A stretch of 64,000 bases of DNA from Thioclava nitratireducens (GCF_001940525.2 NZ_CP019438.1:149574-213573); one strand, 5' to 3'; positions 9,068 to 17,755 are shown, counted from the stretch's first letter. Translations and numbers: made by a program. The notes: generated by a model not told the origin, from the sequence alone.

Positions 9068-10219
9068 TCAGCCGGTCGATACCATTCGCGAAAGCCACTG
9101 GGCGAATTCGTAGTTCGGGCGTTCGAGATGCGAGAGGGGCCCGGGCTTGGCAAAGCGGCTTTGCATACCTTTCCAGACTTTTTCGGTGCAGCCCTTGTCT
9201 TCCGCGTTCACCTCGTCGAGCAGTGTCTTGAGAGCGGCGAGATGGGCCTCCGCGTCCGGATCTGCGAGGAAATCGGGCGAGAGACCGCCGCCATATAGAA
9301 TCTTCACGTGATCGGGCCCGTCAGGACGCAGAGAAAGATACCAGAAATAGCCCGGGGTGAGCGTGATCATCAGCGACGGGTAAATCGCCAGCAGCCAGGT
9401 GCGGCGGCGGTCGTCACCTTCCAGGACGGTGTTGGACGGATGCGCCAGTGCCAGCGGCACGGAATCGGCTTTGAGGATGTGGTGAAAGTTGAAATTCGCG
9501 AAACCTTCAGGGCAGACCATGTCGCTGAGCCTGCTCGCGCCGCCGATCGTCCCCACGTGGCAGACCGGCAGGTGGTAGCTCTCCATGAAGTTCTCGGCGA
9601 GAATCTTCCAGTTGGTGTTCCAGCGATGCTCCTCGCGGAACGTCTCGCGATAGCTCGCCATATCAAGGTAGCCGACAAGATCGTCCACCTCGGAATAGAT
9701 CTCCTGGGGCTCCGCCAGATCAGGATCGAGGGTCAGCATGATCCAGCCCTTCCAATCGACGCAGCGGACCGAGGGCAAGCCCGAACTTTCCTTGCAGAAA
9801 GAGTCGTTCATCTCCATTGCCGGAGCGCCGCGGAGAGATCCGTCGAGCGAATAGGTCCAGGCGTGATAGGGGCAAGTGATGACTCGCACGGTGCCGCGAC
9901 CTTGCAGCAGCGTCGACATCCGGTGGCGACAGACATTCGACACCGCTCGCAGCGCTCCCTTGGCGTCGCGCAGCACGATGATCGGCTCGCCGGCAACCTC
10001 GGTCGTCAAGTAGGCGCCCGGTCCGTCGAGCGATTCAGCGCGCCCGACGCAGACCCAGCTCTTCGCGAAGATCCGCTCCTCTTCGACGGCGAGAAACTCC
10101 TTTGAGGTGTAGACGGAGCTTGGCATTGCAAAGGCGCGCTCGAACGGGACCGCCACATTGGCGGCGAGTTCGGCGACAGGATCGATCCGAGGGATGGTGA
10201 CGGGAGTGTTCTCGTTCAT
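9068..10219 (-). CDS. Rieske-type ring-hydroxylating/demethylating oxygenase, alpha subunit
   Basis: A 383-residue Rieske non-haem iron oxygenase. The [2Fe-2S] ligands are C97-x-H99 and C116-x2-H119 (VCRHRMS, CPYHAW). The mononuclear iron site is in ENFMESYHLPVCHVG, with H216 and H221 as ligands. Size and motif spacing resemble the family of glycine betaine, carnitine and stachydrine monooxygenases (GbcA/CntA/Stc2 type) as much as aromatic dioxygenases. The start at 10219 is preferred over the ATG at 10231 because GGAG lies 8 bp upstream. No ferredoxin or reductase gene is adjacent, so electrons must come from a protein encoded elsewhere. Neighbours encode an M20 hydrolase and a flavin monooxygenase, suggesting breakdown of a nitrogen-containing compound. 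Confidence 0.92.
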   Translation of the reverse strand: MNENTPVTIPRIDPVAELAANVAVPFERAFAMPSSVYTSKEFLAVEEERIFAKSWVCVGRAESLDGPGAYLTTEVAGEPIIVLRDAKGALRAVSNVCRHRMSTLLQGRGTVRVITCPYHAWTYSLDGSLRGAPAMEMNDSFCKESSGLPSVRCVDWKGWIMLTLDPDLAEPQEIYSEVDDLVGYLDMASYRETFREEHRWNTNWKILAENFMESYHLPVCHVGTIGGASRLSDMVCPEGFANFNFHHILKADSVPLALAHPSNTVLEGDDRRRTWLLAIYPSLMITLTPGYFWYLSLRPDGPDHVKILYGGGLSPDFLADPDAEAHLAALKTLLDEVNAEDKGCTEKVWKGMQSRFAKPGPLSHLERPNYEFAQWLSRMVSTG

Positions 10220-10421
10220 CGCGGGCTCCATATCTGGCCCGGAGATGTTCGTTCCGGACCTCTTCTGAATGCCGCCGCTCCTGCTTCGTTGAAAGAAATT
10301 TTTCTATTAGTATGGCTTAGGCTCGGACTAACCGACTGACCCAAGGTCAAACCGCGCGACGAGCGGAGTTCACGCGCGCAGCAGCGCCTCCACGTTCCGC
10401 AAGAGGTCTGCAGACACACCT

Positions 10422-11519
10422 TCAATAGGACAGATAAGCGCGCAAAATTCGTATGCAGCTCTCGAGTTCGGAGATCGCAATCGATTCGTCGGGTTGATGA
10501 CCGTCGCGCATGTCGCCTGGCCCCCAGACGATCGTGGCAAGGCCGAGTGTTGCGAAAAATCCCGCTTCCGTGCCGAATGCGACGGTGCCGGCGTCCGGCT
10601 GCGCAAGGCTAGACGCAAAAGCGCGGATTGCCGGGTGCTCTGCGTTGCTGCAAAGACCCGGGTAGCTCCCTGTCTGCGTGATCGTCACATTGCGGGGCAC
10701 ATCGAGGCCCCTCATTATAGAATCGGGCGTCTCGGCCGCGAGGTGGCGGATCTCGAACAGAAGCTCGGCGCGGTCCGGAACGATGTTCAACGCGCTCCCG
10801 CCACGCAAGACCCCGGCATGAATTGTTGAGAACGGAGGGTCATAACGTCCGTCCCGCGCGCCCTCCTCCATAAGTGTGGACTGCCGCTCCCGGATCGCCT
10901 GCAAGAGGTCGGCAGCCGGGTGCAGCGCGTTCCGAAACCGCGGCGCCATCGCCGAGTGCCCGGCCTCGCCAGTCGCGACAGCACGGTAGCTTGCCTTGCC
11001 CTTGTGTCCGGTCACGATCTTCAGCGAAGTCGGCTCTCCAACAAGACAGAGGTCAGGCCGTCCCAGCGTAGGGATTACCGTATCGATCATCTCGGCTATG
11101 CCGCGGCAACCGATCTCCTCATCCCAGCTGAGCGCGAGGCTCAGAGGCATGCTCTGGGCTTCGACCTTCAGTGATTGCGCGACGGCCAGAACGCAGGCAA
11201 GAAAGCCTTTCATGTCGGTTGTGCCGCGCCCAAAATATCGGCCATCGCGCTCGAAGAGGCCAAAGGCATCTCGCGACCACGCCTGCCCAGCGACCGGCAC
11301 GACATCGGAGTGTGCAGAGCAGAGCAAGCCGCCGTCTCCTTCCCCGCGCTTTGCAAGTAGACCCGCCTTCAGGCCATCGGCGGACACGAGCCGCCATGTC
11401 GCGAAACCGTGCAACTGCAGGAAGTCTTCGACCCAATCGACTAATGCGCCGTTGGGCCCGTCCGTGACCGTTGGAAAACCGACGAGCGCTGCGAGGATGT
11501 CTTTGGTGGAGAGTTCCAT
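10422..11519 (-). CDS. M20 family deacylase, acetylornithine deacetylase-like
   Basis: A 365-residue zinc-dependent amidohydrolase of the M20/ArgE family. Metal and catalytic motifs appear in order: SAHSDVVPV (His-x-Asp), the bridging Asp in RGTTDMKGF, the Glu pair in LSWDEEIGCRG, and the C-terminal His in MRDGHQPDE. The central dimerisation domain includes HSAMAPRFRNALH. Family members remove an acyl group from amino acids. It starts 3 bp after the LysR stop and lies inside a minus-strand operon with RidA-like, DUF1028 and FMO genes rather than arginine biosynthesis genes. A catabolic N-acyl amino acid hydrolase is therefore more likely than true ArgE. Confidence 0.88.
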   Translation of the reverse strand: MELSTKDILAALVGFPTVTDGPNGALVDWVEDFLQLHGFATWRLVSADGLKAGLLAKRGEGDGGLLCSAHSDVVPVAGQAWSRDAFGLFERDGRYFGRGTTDMKGFLACVLAVAQSLKVEAQSMPLSLALSWDEEIGCRGIAEMIDTVIPTLGRPDLCLVGEPTSLKIVTGHKGKASYRAVATGEAGHSAMAPRFRNALHPAADLLQAIRERQSTLMEEGARDGRYDPPFSTIHAGVLRGGSALNIVPDRAELLFEIRHLAAETPDSIMRGLDVPRNVTITQTGSYPGLCSNAEHPAIRAFASSLAQPDAGTVAFGTEAGFFATLGLATIVWGPGDMRDGHQPDESIAISELESCIRILRAYLSY

Positions 11520-11522
11520 GGT

Positions 11523-12458
11523 TTACCTCGTTGCAGCCGCAAAACTGAATTCGCTCGCATCGCTCAAATTTTCACGGACATGCTCAATGAAAGCGGCGAC
11601 CGTACGTGAGGTTTCCGCTCCCCGGCTCGTCAGAATGCCCATCTTGAGCAACCGAGGCGCGCCCGAGATCGGCACGAAACGCAGCGTGCCGCCGTCGGGA
11701 GCTTGGTCTGTGATCGGCCGGATATTGGCGATGGAATAACCGAAGTTATTCGCCACCAGTGAGCGCATCACCGCGATATCACGCGTCCGCTCCACGACGC
11801 GCGGGCGCTGTCCCGTGGCACCGAAGAGCGACAGGAAATAGTCGGTGCTCACCGGTAGATCGAGCAGGATCATTGGCAGGTCGACAAGTTCCGAGGGCGC
11901 CACTTCGCGCAGCCCAGCCAGAGGATGATCCTGCGCGAAATGTGCAACGGGCGGCAGGTCGATCAATGGCTGGAAATCGAGATCGGGGGGAATGTCGAGA
12001 TCGTAGGTTATCGCCACATCCAACCTCGCATCCCGCAGCTGCTCAAAAATCTCAGATTGATCGCGTTCGAACTGGTGGAAGACGACCTCGGGATAGGTGT
12101 CGATGAAACTGCGGCGCAGTTTCGGTAGCACGATCTGCGCGAAGGTGATCAGACAGCCCACATGCAGGTCGCCTCGCACTGTGCCGGCCAAGGCGCTCGC
12201 CAGATCGCCGAGCGCCTCCGCCCGTGCGACGGCCTCCCGCGCCCCCTCTAGGAACCGACGCCCCACTTGCGATACGGTCAGGCCATGGGCATGACGCCGA
12301 TTGAAGAGCGTCAAGCCGACCTCTGCCTCGAGCTGGCCAATGGCAGCGGAAATCGTGGGCGAAGAGACGTTCAGCTTCTGGGCCGCGAGCGTAATGGAAC
12401 CACAATCGCAGACAGCGATAAAGTATTCGAGCTGGCGGAGCGTGATCCGCAACGGCAT
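11523..12458 (-). CDS. LysR family regulator inside the catabolic operon
   Basis: A 311-residue LysR-type regulator. The N-terminal helix-turn-helix reads TLRQLEYFIAVCDCGSITLA and continues into QKLNVSSPTISAAIGQLEA; the remainder is a periplasmic-binding-like effector domain. The start at 12458 overlaps the DUF1028 stop (TGATG), so the two are translationally coupled. An upstream-extended frame to 12551 would lie inside DUF1028 and is rejected. LysR genes are usually transcribed divergently from their targets; here the gene is embedded in the operon with the same direction, which allows autoregulated expression with the pathway. Confidence 0.9.
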   Translation of the reverse strand: MPLRITLRQLEYFIAVCDCGSITLAAQKLNVSSPTISAAIGQLEAEVGLTLFNRRHAHGLTVSQVGRRFLEGAREAVARAEALGDLASALAGTVRGDLHVGCLITFAQIVLPKLRRSFIDTYPEVVFHQFERDQSEIFEQLRDARLDVAITYDLDIPPDLDFQPLIDLPPVAHFAQDHPLAGLREVAPSELVDLPMILLDLPVSTDYFLSLFGATGQRPRVVERTRDIAVMRSLVANNFGYSIANIRPITDQAPDGGTLRFVPISGAPRLLKMGILTSRGAETSRTVAAFIEHVRENLSDASEFSFAAATR

Positions 12459-13135
12459 CAGTCGTCGCCCGGAACGCCATAGGACGGTGCTGCGCCTGGG
12501 TTCAACGCGCGGGTCACGTAATCGTCGGCCTGCGGACGGTAGCGCGCCCAAAGATCGGACAACGCGGTGATCGGACAGCCCTCGTCGAGCCAGTCGACCC
12601 GCAGATCGGCATAGGGCCAGCTTTGCCGGTCAACGATCAACAGCCCCGCGGAATGCACTGGCCCGGCTTCGCCGCCGGCTTTGAGACCCGCCTTCATCGC
12701 CGCGATCAGGCGATCCCCGAAAGGACCGTCCGCCGCTTCGAAGGCCGCCACCATCTTCGCCGGGATACCATCCCCCGCCAGCATGTTGCCCCCTGCGGCG
12801 CAGTCGCGGCCCTCGGCGGAGGCCCATATCCCGAGGGCCTTCGGACCCGAATGAACCGATGTCGCGCCGCGCGCGTCAATTGCGAGAAGCTGGCGATAAT
12901 CGGGATGATCGTCGCCGTCGCGTGCCGCGGCCACGGCATCCGCTGCGCCCTCGCCCGCTGCCATCCGGTCCAGCATGATTTTCCCCAGCTCGGGATTGGT
13001 CACGTTTTGCGACGAGACCGCGCCGACGTCGGCCCGCGCCCGCGCGCAGCGCGCTGCGACCGCCGGTGAAGACGAGGATATTGCAACGCCGAGCTGGCCG
13101 CTTTGCGCACATCTGGCTACGATAGAAAAGGTCAT
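12458..13135 (-). CDS. DUF1028 family protein
   Basis: A 225-residue protein matching the DUF1028 family (COG3342, Ntn-hydrolase-like fold). The typical start is MTFSIVARC followed by GQLGVAISSSSPAVAARC; the core contains GAVSSQNVTNP and AGGNMLAGDG. The biochemical role is not established; family members often sit next to amino acid or peptide catabolism genes, which fits here between RidA-like and M20 genes. It is 30 bp downstream of ridA-like and overlaps LysR by one base, so it belongs to the same operon. Confidence 0.88.
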   Translation of the reverse strand: MTFSIVARCAQSGQLGVAISSSSPAVAARCARARADVGAVSSQNVTNPELGKIMLDRMAAGEGAADAVAAARDGDDHPDYRQLLAIDARGATSVHSGPKALGIWASAEGRDCAAGGNMLAGDGIPAKMVAAFEAADGPFGDRLIAAMKAGLKAGGEAGPVHSAGLLIVDRQSWPYADLRVDWLDEGCPITALSDLWARYRPQADDYVTRALNPGAAPSYGVPGDD

Positions 13136-13165
13136 GCGTGCTCCGTTTCGCTGCAGAAATCGGGT

Positions 13166-13579
13166 CTAGTCGGGAATTACGGCTGTTGCGTCAATTTCCA
13201 CCAGCCACTCGGGTCGCGCAAGAGCGACCACGACCAGACCGGTGCAAACAGGATGCACACCGCCGATGTATTCGCCCATTGTCCGGTAGACGGCCTCGCG
13301 GTGGCGCACGTCGGTAAGGTAGACGACAAGTTTGGTCAGATGCGCCATCTCGCCTCCTGCCTCTTCGATGAGCTGGCGGATGTTCTGCATGACCTTGTGG
13401 GTCTGCTCGACCGGGTCGTGGCTATCGATATTCTTCGCGGTGTCGAGGTCTTGCGGACACTGCCCTCGTAGGAAGATCATCTGCCCACGCGCCACGACGG
13501 CCTGCGCGAGATCATTGTCGAGGTTCTGTTCGGGGTAAGTGTCCTTCGTGTTGAAGGCGCGAATTCGGGTATGAGCCAT
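13166..13579 (-). CDS. RidA/YjgF/YER057c family protein
   Basis: A 137-residue protein of the Rid superfamily. Archetypal RidA deaminates reactive enamines and imines formed by PLP enzymes and flavin oxidases. Family signatures are QNIRQLIEEAGGEMAHLTKL and the C-terminal EWLVEIDATAV. The segment that carries the catalytic arginine in RidA (consensus R-S) reads HPVCTGLVV here, with no Arg. The protein therefore belongs to one of the Rid subgroups without proven enamine deaminase activity. It lies 18 bp downstream of the FMO and may act on an unstable product of that oxidation. Confidence 0.88.
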   Translation of the reverse strand: MAHTRIRAFNTKDTYPEQNLDNDLAQAVVARGQMIFLRGQCPQDLDTAKNIDSHDPVEQTHKVMQNIRQLIEEAGGEMAHLTKLVVYLTDVRHREAVYRTMGEYIGGVHPVCTGLVVVALARPEWLVEIDATAVIPD

Positions 13580-13597
13580 GATGTTTCCCTGTTCGGA

Positions 13598-14881
13598 TCA
13601 AGCGGGGCGGGAAGCGGCGCGGGCCGCTGCGGGATCGGGACGATAAGCACGGTAGCTGGCCTGGATCTCGATGTGATCTGCGAGGTATTTCGCATCATGC
13701 CAGACGCCCCAGATGAAGCTGGAGCCGCGCCCTGAAAGCCATGGTAGGCCGAGGAAATAAACCCCCGATGCGCGCGACACGCCGCGCTGATGCGCGGGCC
13801 GTCCCGCCTCGTCAAAGGCATCGACCGCCATCCAGCCGTAGTCGTTAGCGAAGCCGGTCGCCCAGATGATAGTGGAAATGCCAGCTGCGCGAATGTCGAG
13901 CGTCTGCAGCGGATCGGTCACGCAGTCCGGCATCGCGGCAAGCGCCCGGGCCGATGGCTCGGGAGGCAGGTCGAGTCCGTTGCGGGTCACATAGGCGTCT
14001 GCCTCGTCGAGGAGCGCGAGGTAGTTCTCGTCTCCAAGGCGGACGTTGCGTTCGAGGTCAGGGGCAAAGGACAGCACGCCATTGGCACAAGTCTCGGTGC
14101 GTCCGAGAAGGGTGATGCCGTCTTGGGCAAGCCTGCGGAAATCGACCGTCTGGCCCCCGTTCGCCCCGCTGACCGCGATGGTGACGTGCTCGGCACCAGG
14201 GGCGCTCGCTTGCCGGTCCCACTTCCCGAGCACGCCCAGCCACCAGACGAAGTCGCGGCCACGATAGCTGCGCGGCGGCCGGTCATGCGGTCCGACCGAA
14301 AGGAAGACGCGGCGCCCTGCCCGCACCAGCTCATCCGCGATCTGCGCTCCGGAAGATCCCGCGCCAACAACGAGCACCGCTCCCTTCTGCAGAGCATCCG
14401 GATTTCGGTAATCGCTGGAATGTATCTGGTTAAGCCAATCGGCTTCTGGGACAATCGGAGGGATCACTGGTGTCTGGAAGGCACCGGTCGCAACGACGAC
14501 GGTTTGCGCCTCGATCGCTCCTTCCGACGTGTCCGCGCGATACCCCGGACGCCCGTCCAGCGGCGCGAGCGCCGTCACCTCGACGCCGCTCCGTATCTGA
14601 CCCGCAAAGCGTTCAGCATAGGCCTCGAAATAAGCGGCCACATCCTCTTTTCCGACGAATGCGTCAGGAGAGTGGCCCTCGAATTCCATATTCGGAAAGC
14701 GATCATGCCAGGCCGGTCCGTTCGCGACGAGCGAGTCCCAACGGCGCGTGCGCCAGGACTCGGCGATGCGCGCCCGCTCGAGGACGATATGTGCGATCCG
14801 CCGGCGCGTCAGATGCTCACTCATGGCGATCCCGGCCTGCCCCGCACCAATGACGAGCGTATTGATGTTATCAATCTTCAT
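13598..14881 (-). CDS. Flavin-containing monooxygenase (FMO/CzcO-like)
   Basis: A 427-residue flavoprotein monooxygenase. An FAD-binding motif lies at the N-terminus (VIGAGQAGIAMSEHL) and an NADPH motif at about residue 170 (LVVGAGSSGAQIADEL). Between them is TVVVATGAFQTPVIP, and near the C-terminus WATGFANDYGW, the usual ATG-containing hallmark of the family. Such enzymes oxygenate N or S atoms or perform Baeyer-Villiger reactions. It is the first gene of a minus-strand operon (FMO, RidA-like, DUF1028, LysR, M20). The 360-bp upstream region is A+T-rich and probably holds the promoter. Confidence 0.88.
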   Translation of the reverse strand: MKIDNINTLVIGAGQAGIAMSEHLTRRRIAHIVLERARIAESWRTRRWDSLVANGPAWHDRFPNMEFEGHSPDAFVGKEDVAAYFEAYAERFAGQIRSGVEVTALAPLDGRPGYRADTSEGAIEAQTVVVATGAFQTPVIPPIVPEADWLNQIHSSDYRNPDALQKGAVLVVGAGSSGAQIADELVRAGRRVFLSVGPHDRPPRSYRGRDFVWWLGVLGKWDRQASAPGAEHVTIAVSGANGGQTVDFRRLAQDGITLLGRTETCANGVLSFAPDLERNVRLGDENYLALLDEADAYVTRNGLDLPPEPSARALAAMPDCVTDPLQTLDIRAAGISTIIWATGFANDYGWMAVDAFDEAGRPAHQRGVSRASGVYFLGLPWLSGRGSSFIWGVWHDAKYLADHIEIQASYRAYRPDPAAARAASRPA

Positions 14882-15243
14882 CAGCGCAGTCCCCAGCGGT
14901 TTGTTTCGTTGCCCGAAAGTGGCACGAGGGCCCTCGTCCCGTACCTTCTCGGTATAACCGGGGCAGGTTAACTAAAATAAAGATTTTCGGTAGTATTGAT
15001 TAGGGAGCGCCTAAGCTAGGCTACCATTCACCGCGAAGGGAGCATCGCTCTGTGCGAGCCTTATCCTTTCAGCCCAGTATTCTGTGGTCAGCTCGGAAAA
15101 TCTGAGCACCGGCCCAGTTCCTTCAATCCGAGTTGCCTCGATGCTTTAGGTCTCCCAATCCGGCCTGTTGCGGAAAGGCGGATGGCGTCCGGGACGTGAC
15201 TGACTTGACACGAAGATCATTGCGCGATCGCGGCCGAACCTAT
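14882..15243. other. Intergenic region between catabolic operon and nitrosative module 1
   Basis: About 360 bp separating divergent units. The left part (14960-15010) is A+T-rich (TTAACTAAAATAAAG) and is the likely promoter zone of the FMO operon. No gene is recognised. Confidence 0.5.
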
Positions 15244-15266
15244 AACAAGTATTTCTGATGCTTGTT
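15244..15266. promoter_or_regulatory. NsrR-type operator candidate A
   Basis: A 23-bp imperfect palindrome with perfect outer arms AACAAG/CTTGTT and core AAGTATTTCTGATGCTT, located 16 bp before the nsrR-like start codon. Its length and form resemble known NsrR operators, and it resembles sites B-D in the core TATTT. Autoregulation of nsrR-like gene 1 is inferred. Confidence 0.55.
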
Positions 15267-15281
15267 TGTTGGAGGCACCAT

Positions 15282-15701
15282 ATGCGCCTGACCAGTTTCA
15301 CAGATTTCGGACTCCGAGCGCTGATGCGGATGGCCAGCGGGCCGGAGCGTGCCTTCTCGACAGCCGAGATCGCCGATGAATTCGGTATCTCTCGCCACCA
15401 CCTGAATAAAGTCATTCAGCGCCTGGCCCGGCACGGCTTCGTGACCACGCGGCGCGGGACCGGTGGCGGCGCAATGCTCGGCCGTCCCGCCCACGAGATT
15501 GTTCTTGGAGACCTCGTGCGGCTTCTCGAGCAGGACCAGGCCATTGTCGAATGTTTTTTGCCTGACGGCGCGTGCTGCATTACCCCCGTCTGCGGCTTGA
15601 AGGGCAGACTCCGCGCCGCAGAGACCGCGTTTTTGGCAGAACTCGATCGTTCGACGCTGGCAGACATCGCCTTGCCGGCCACTGTTTCATCTGCGGTCTG
15701 A
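15282..15701 (+). CDS. nsrR: Rrf2 family regulator, NsrR-like (copy 1)
   Basis: A 139-residue Rrf2 protein. The N-terminal DNA-binding domain reads MRLTSFTDFGLRALMRMA with helix-turn-helix around residues 25-50. Cysteines are C91, C98, C99 and C104 in ECFLPDGACCITPVCGLK. Three Cys near this spacing ligate the NO-sensitive [4Fe-4S] cluster of NsrR, and C91, C99 and C104 are shared with the paralogue at 40958. NsrR represses NO-defence genes until NO destroys its cluster. GGAGG lies 7 bp before the ATG. A DUF6522 gene follows after 12 bp, and HemN, NorE/NorF and globin genes lie downstream, supporting the NsrR assignment over IscR. Confidence 0.85.
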   Translation: MRLTSFTDFGLRALMRMASGPERAFSTAEIADEFGISRHHLNKVIQRLARHGFVTTRRGTGGGAMLGRPAHEIVLGDLVRLLEQDQAIVECFLPDGACCITPVCGLKGRLRAAETAFLAELDRSTLADIALPATVSSAV

Positions 15702-15713
15702 AAGGAGATAGCG

Positions 15714-16013
15714 ATGCGTAACGTGTCTTTCACCACTGAGGGTTTTACTGTCGACGCAGAACTCGTTGGACGCGCTTTCGGCCTCCCACCAGCCGATGTT
15801 CTCGCGAAACTCCGCGACGGCGAGGTCACAAGCAGATGCGAGGCCGGTGTCGACGACGATGCCGGCCGATGGCGGCTGACCTTCTACTTTGGCGGTCGCG
15901 CTCTACGCCTCGTTGTCGATAAGAACGGCACGATCCTGTCACGCGGCACCTTTCCCTCACACGCACCCGTTGCGGCTCCGCGCGACCTCGCAACGACACA
16001 TTCGAAGTCCTGA
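15714..16013 (+). CDS. DUF6522 family protein (copy 1)
   Basis: A 99-residue soluble protein that resembles the product of 35884-36162 along its length, sharing for example DAGRWRLTF and the pattern RALRL(V/I)VD. It matches what is catalogued as DUF6522; no function is known. It follows the nsrR-like gene by 12 bp behind GAAAGGAG and is probably co-transcribed. Both copies in this window sit beside NO/low-oxygen respiration genes, so a role in that process is an inference from context only. A perfect palindrome TTTCCCGCGGGAAA follows at 16021. Confidence 0.75.
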   Translation: MRNVSFTTEGFTVDAELVGRAFGLPPADVLAKLRDGEVTSRCEAGVDDDAGRWRLTFYFGGRALRLVVDKNGTILSRGTFPSHAPVAAPRDLATTHSKS

Positions 16014-16020
16014 CCAGCAA

Positions 16021-16034
16021 TTTCCCGCGGGAAA
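16021..16034. terminator. Palindrome after nsrR-DUF6522, possible terminator
   Basis: TTTCCCGCGGGAAA is a perfect 14-bp palindrome 7 bp after the DUF6522 stop. It lacks a loop and a clear U run, so a terminator role is weakly supported. A second inverted repeat (AAGGCGCG at 16119 and CGCGCCTT at 16140) lies just after the convergent hemN gene. Confidence 0.35.
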
Positions 16035-16149
16035 GAAGCACGACGATCTGCCCCTCCCTCCCCCGCAAGCTCCGCTTCTTGTTGCCGGCGGCGAGTTGTC
16101 TAGCGTGACACCCTGCTGAAGGCGCGCTCCGCCATCAGACGCGCCTTGT

Positions 16150-17505
16150 TCAGGACGCGCGCGAATAGCGCACCCCCTCGGGCACGTGCTGATCGAAAAC
16201 CGAAGCGATTATCCGTGTTAACGGGCGACCTTCCGGTGCAATGGCGATACGCTTTCCCGTCAGCCTTGCGAATGGCGCGAAGCGCGTGGCCATTTCCGTC
16301 AGGCACGGTAGCAGCTTCTGGGCATCGGTGCCGAACTCCTGGCTCAAATCGTCAAGATCCACTGCGAACCGACACATCAACTCCTCGATCGCCCGAGCGC
16401 GCAACTGGTCTTCGGGGCTTAACTGGTAGCCACGAGCGCCCGGAAAAACACCGGTTGCAATCCGCTGCTGATAAGCCGCGGTTGCGGGCGCATTCTGGAT
16501 ATAACCTTCCGAAAAGCGCGAAATCGACGATGCCCCAAGCCCTATGAGAGTGCTGCATGTGTCGGTCGTGTATCCTTGGAAATTGCGACGCAGCCGTCCG
16601 GCTTCGAGCGCCGCCGTCAGAGTGTCGCCGGGGTGCGCGAAATGGTCGATGCCGATAGCTGTGAGGCCAGCCGCGACAAACAGTTCTCCGGCGCGCGTGG
16701 CGAGGTGGTAGCGCGCCAGATCGTCCGGCAGCGCGTCTTCGTCGATCAGCTTTTGCCGTTTTGAAACCCAAGGCACATGCGCGTAACCAAAGAGCGCAAC
16801 GCGGTCCGGCGTAAAGGTGAGAACCTTTTCGATCGTATCTTCGATGCGTGCGAGGCTCTGGTGCGGGAGGCCATAGACCAGATCGGTGTTGAGAGAGGCG
16901 ATGCCGGCTGCACGCAAGTCTTCGACGCACGCGCGTGTGGTTTCGAACGGTTGCAGGCGACCGATGGCTTTTTGGACTTCGGGATCGAAATCCTGAATGC
17001 CGATCGACGCGCGGTTCATGCCCTCGGAGGCGAGAGCTTCGATCTTCGCGCGATCGACCATGGTCGGGTCAATCTCCACCGAGAACTCGAACTCCTGAGC
17101 TGGTGGAAACACACGGCGTATCGATGCCGAGAGACGATGAATCAATTCCGGCGGCAGGATGGTAGGCGTTCCGCCACCCCAGTGAAGGCGGCCCATTTTC
17201 AGGCCGTTCGGTATGATGGCGCGCACCATTTCGAGCTCTGCCTCAAGCGCCTCGATATAGCTTTCCACCGGGCCAAGGGTTCTCGTGCCTTGTGTGTGAC
17301 AGGCGCAGAACCAGCAAAGACGCTCGCAAAACGGGATGTGCATGTAGACTGACACAGGCTCGCTCGGGTCCAACCGTTCAAGCGCATGGCGTTGAAAGGA
17401 CGCGCCTGTGTCGGGCGCAAAGGCCGCCGCAGTCGGGTAGGACGTGTAACGCGGCACGCGCGCATCGAAGAGGCCAAGGGCCCGAAGTGTTTCTGTGTGT
17501 TCCAT
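16150..17505 (-). CDS. hemN: Oxygen-independent coproporphyrinogen III oxidase (HemN)
   Basis: A 451-residue radical-SAM enzyme that converts coproporphyrinogen III to protoporphyrinogen IX without oxygen, supplying haem under low-oxygen conditions. The N-terminus has PRYTSYPTA, and the cluster motif is C60-x3-C64-x2-C67 (CERLCWFCACH), followed by HWGGGTPTILPP and GLPHQS. Length fits HemN (about 450) rather than the shorter HemW, and the Cys after the CxxxCxxC phenylalanine is also typical of HemN. It is transcribed divergently from norE with operator candidate B between them (142 bp upstream of the start), so it could share NO or low-oxygen control. Confidence 0.93.
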   Translation of the reverse strand: MEHTETLRALGLFDARVPRYTSYPTAAAFAPDTGASFQRHALERLDPSEPVSVYMHIPFCERLCWFCACHTQGTRTLGPVESYIEALEAELEMVRAIIPNGLKMGRLHWGGGTPTILPPELIHRLSASIRRVFPPAQEFEFSVEIDPTMVDRAKIEALASEGMNRASIGIQDFDPEVQKAIGRLQPFETTRACVEDLRAAGIASLNTDLVYGLPHQSLARIEDTIEKVLTFTPDRVALFGYAHVPWVSKRQKLIDEDALPDDLARYHLATRAGELFVAAGLTAIGIDHFAHPGDTLTAALEAGRLRRNFQGYTTDTCSTLIGLGASSISRFSEGYIQNAPATAAYQQRIATGVFPGARGYQLSPEDQLRARAIEELMCRFAVDLDDLSQEFGTDAQKLLPCLTEMATRFAPFARLTGKRIAIAPEGRPLTRIIASVFDQHVPEGVRYSRAS

Positions 17506-17646
17506 GCCCTCTTATCAGACAGACAGAAGCGGGCTTCTTTGCTGTGGCTCAAACTAAATTTGCGACGACGCAGCCGGTGGCCGCACAGGTCCCCTCGTTC
17601 GACCGTGAAATTGACAGAAGGGCATCGAGTCATCTTGTGTGCGGTA

Positions 17647-17670
17647 ATTGGTATTTACAATGCGCATTCA
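17647..17670. promoter_or_regulatory. NsrR-type operator candidate B
   Basis: An A+T-rich site with the core GGTATTTACAATGC, identical over these 14 bases to site C, in the divergent hemN-norE region about 90 bp before norE. The right arm (GCATTC) pairs less well than at sites C and D. Inference: control of norEF and possibly hemN. Confidence 0.55.
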
Positions 17671-17689
17671 AATAGTGCAGGGAGAGATC

Positions 17690-17716
17690 ATGGCGACGAA
17701 GGTTGAAGCCGATTGA
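17690..17716 (+). other. Eight-codon open frame in the norE leader
   Basis: An ATG preceded by GGGAGAGA at normal spacing opens a frame of MATKVEAD followed by a stop. It lies between operator candidate B and norE. It could be a leader peptide or the 5' relic of a lost gene; the sequence does not decide. Confidence 0.25.
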
Positions 17717-17755
17717 GTCGTGACGGGCCGAAGGCTCTTGCAAAGGTCTTGCTGA

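Noticed and set aside
10422..11519. Assignment of the M20 gene as biosynthetic argE
   Set aside because: It lies in a catabolic operon with no arginine genes; M20 enzymes have many acyl amino acid substrates.
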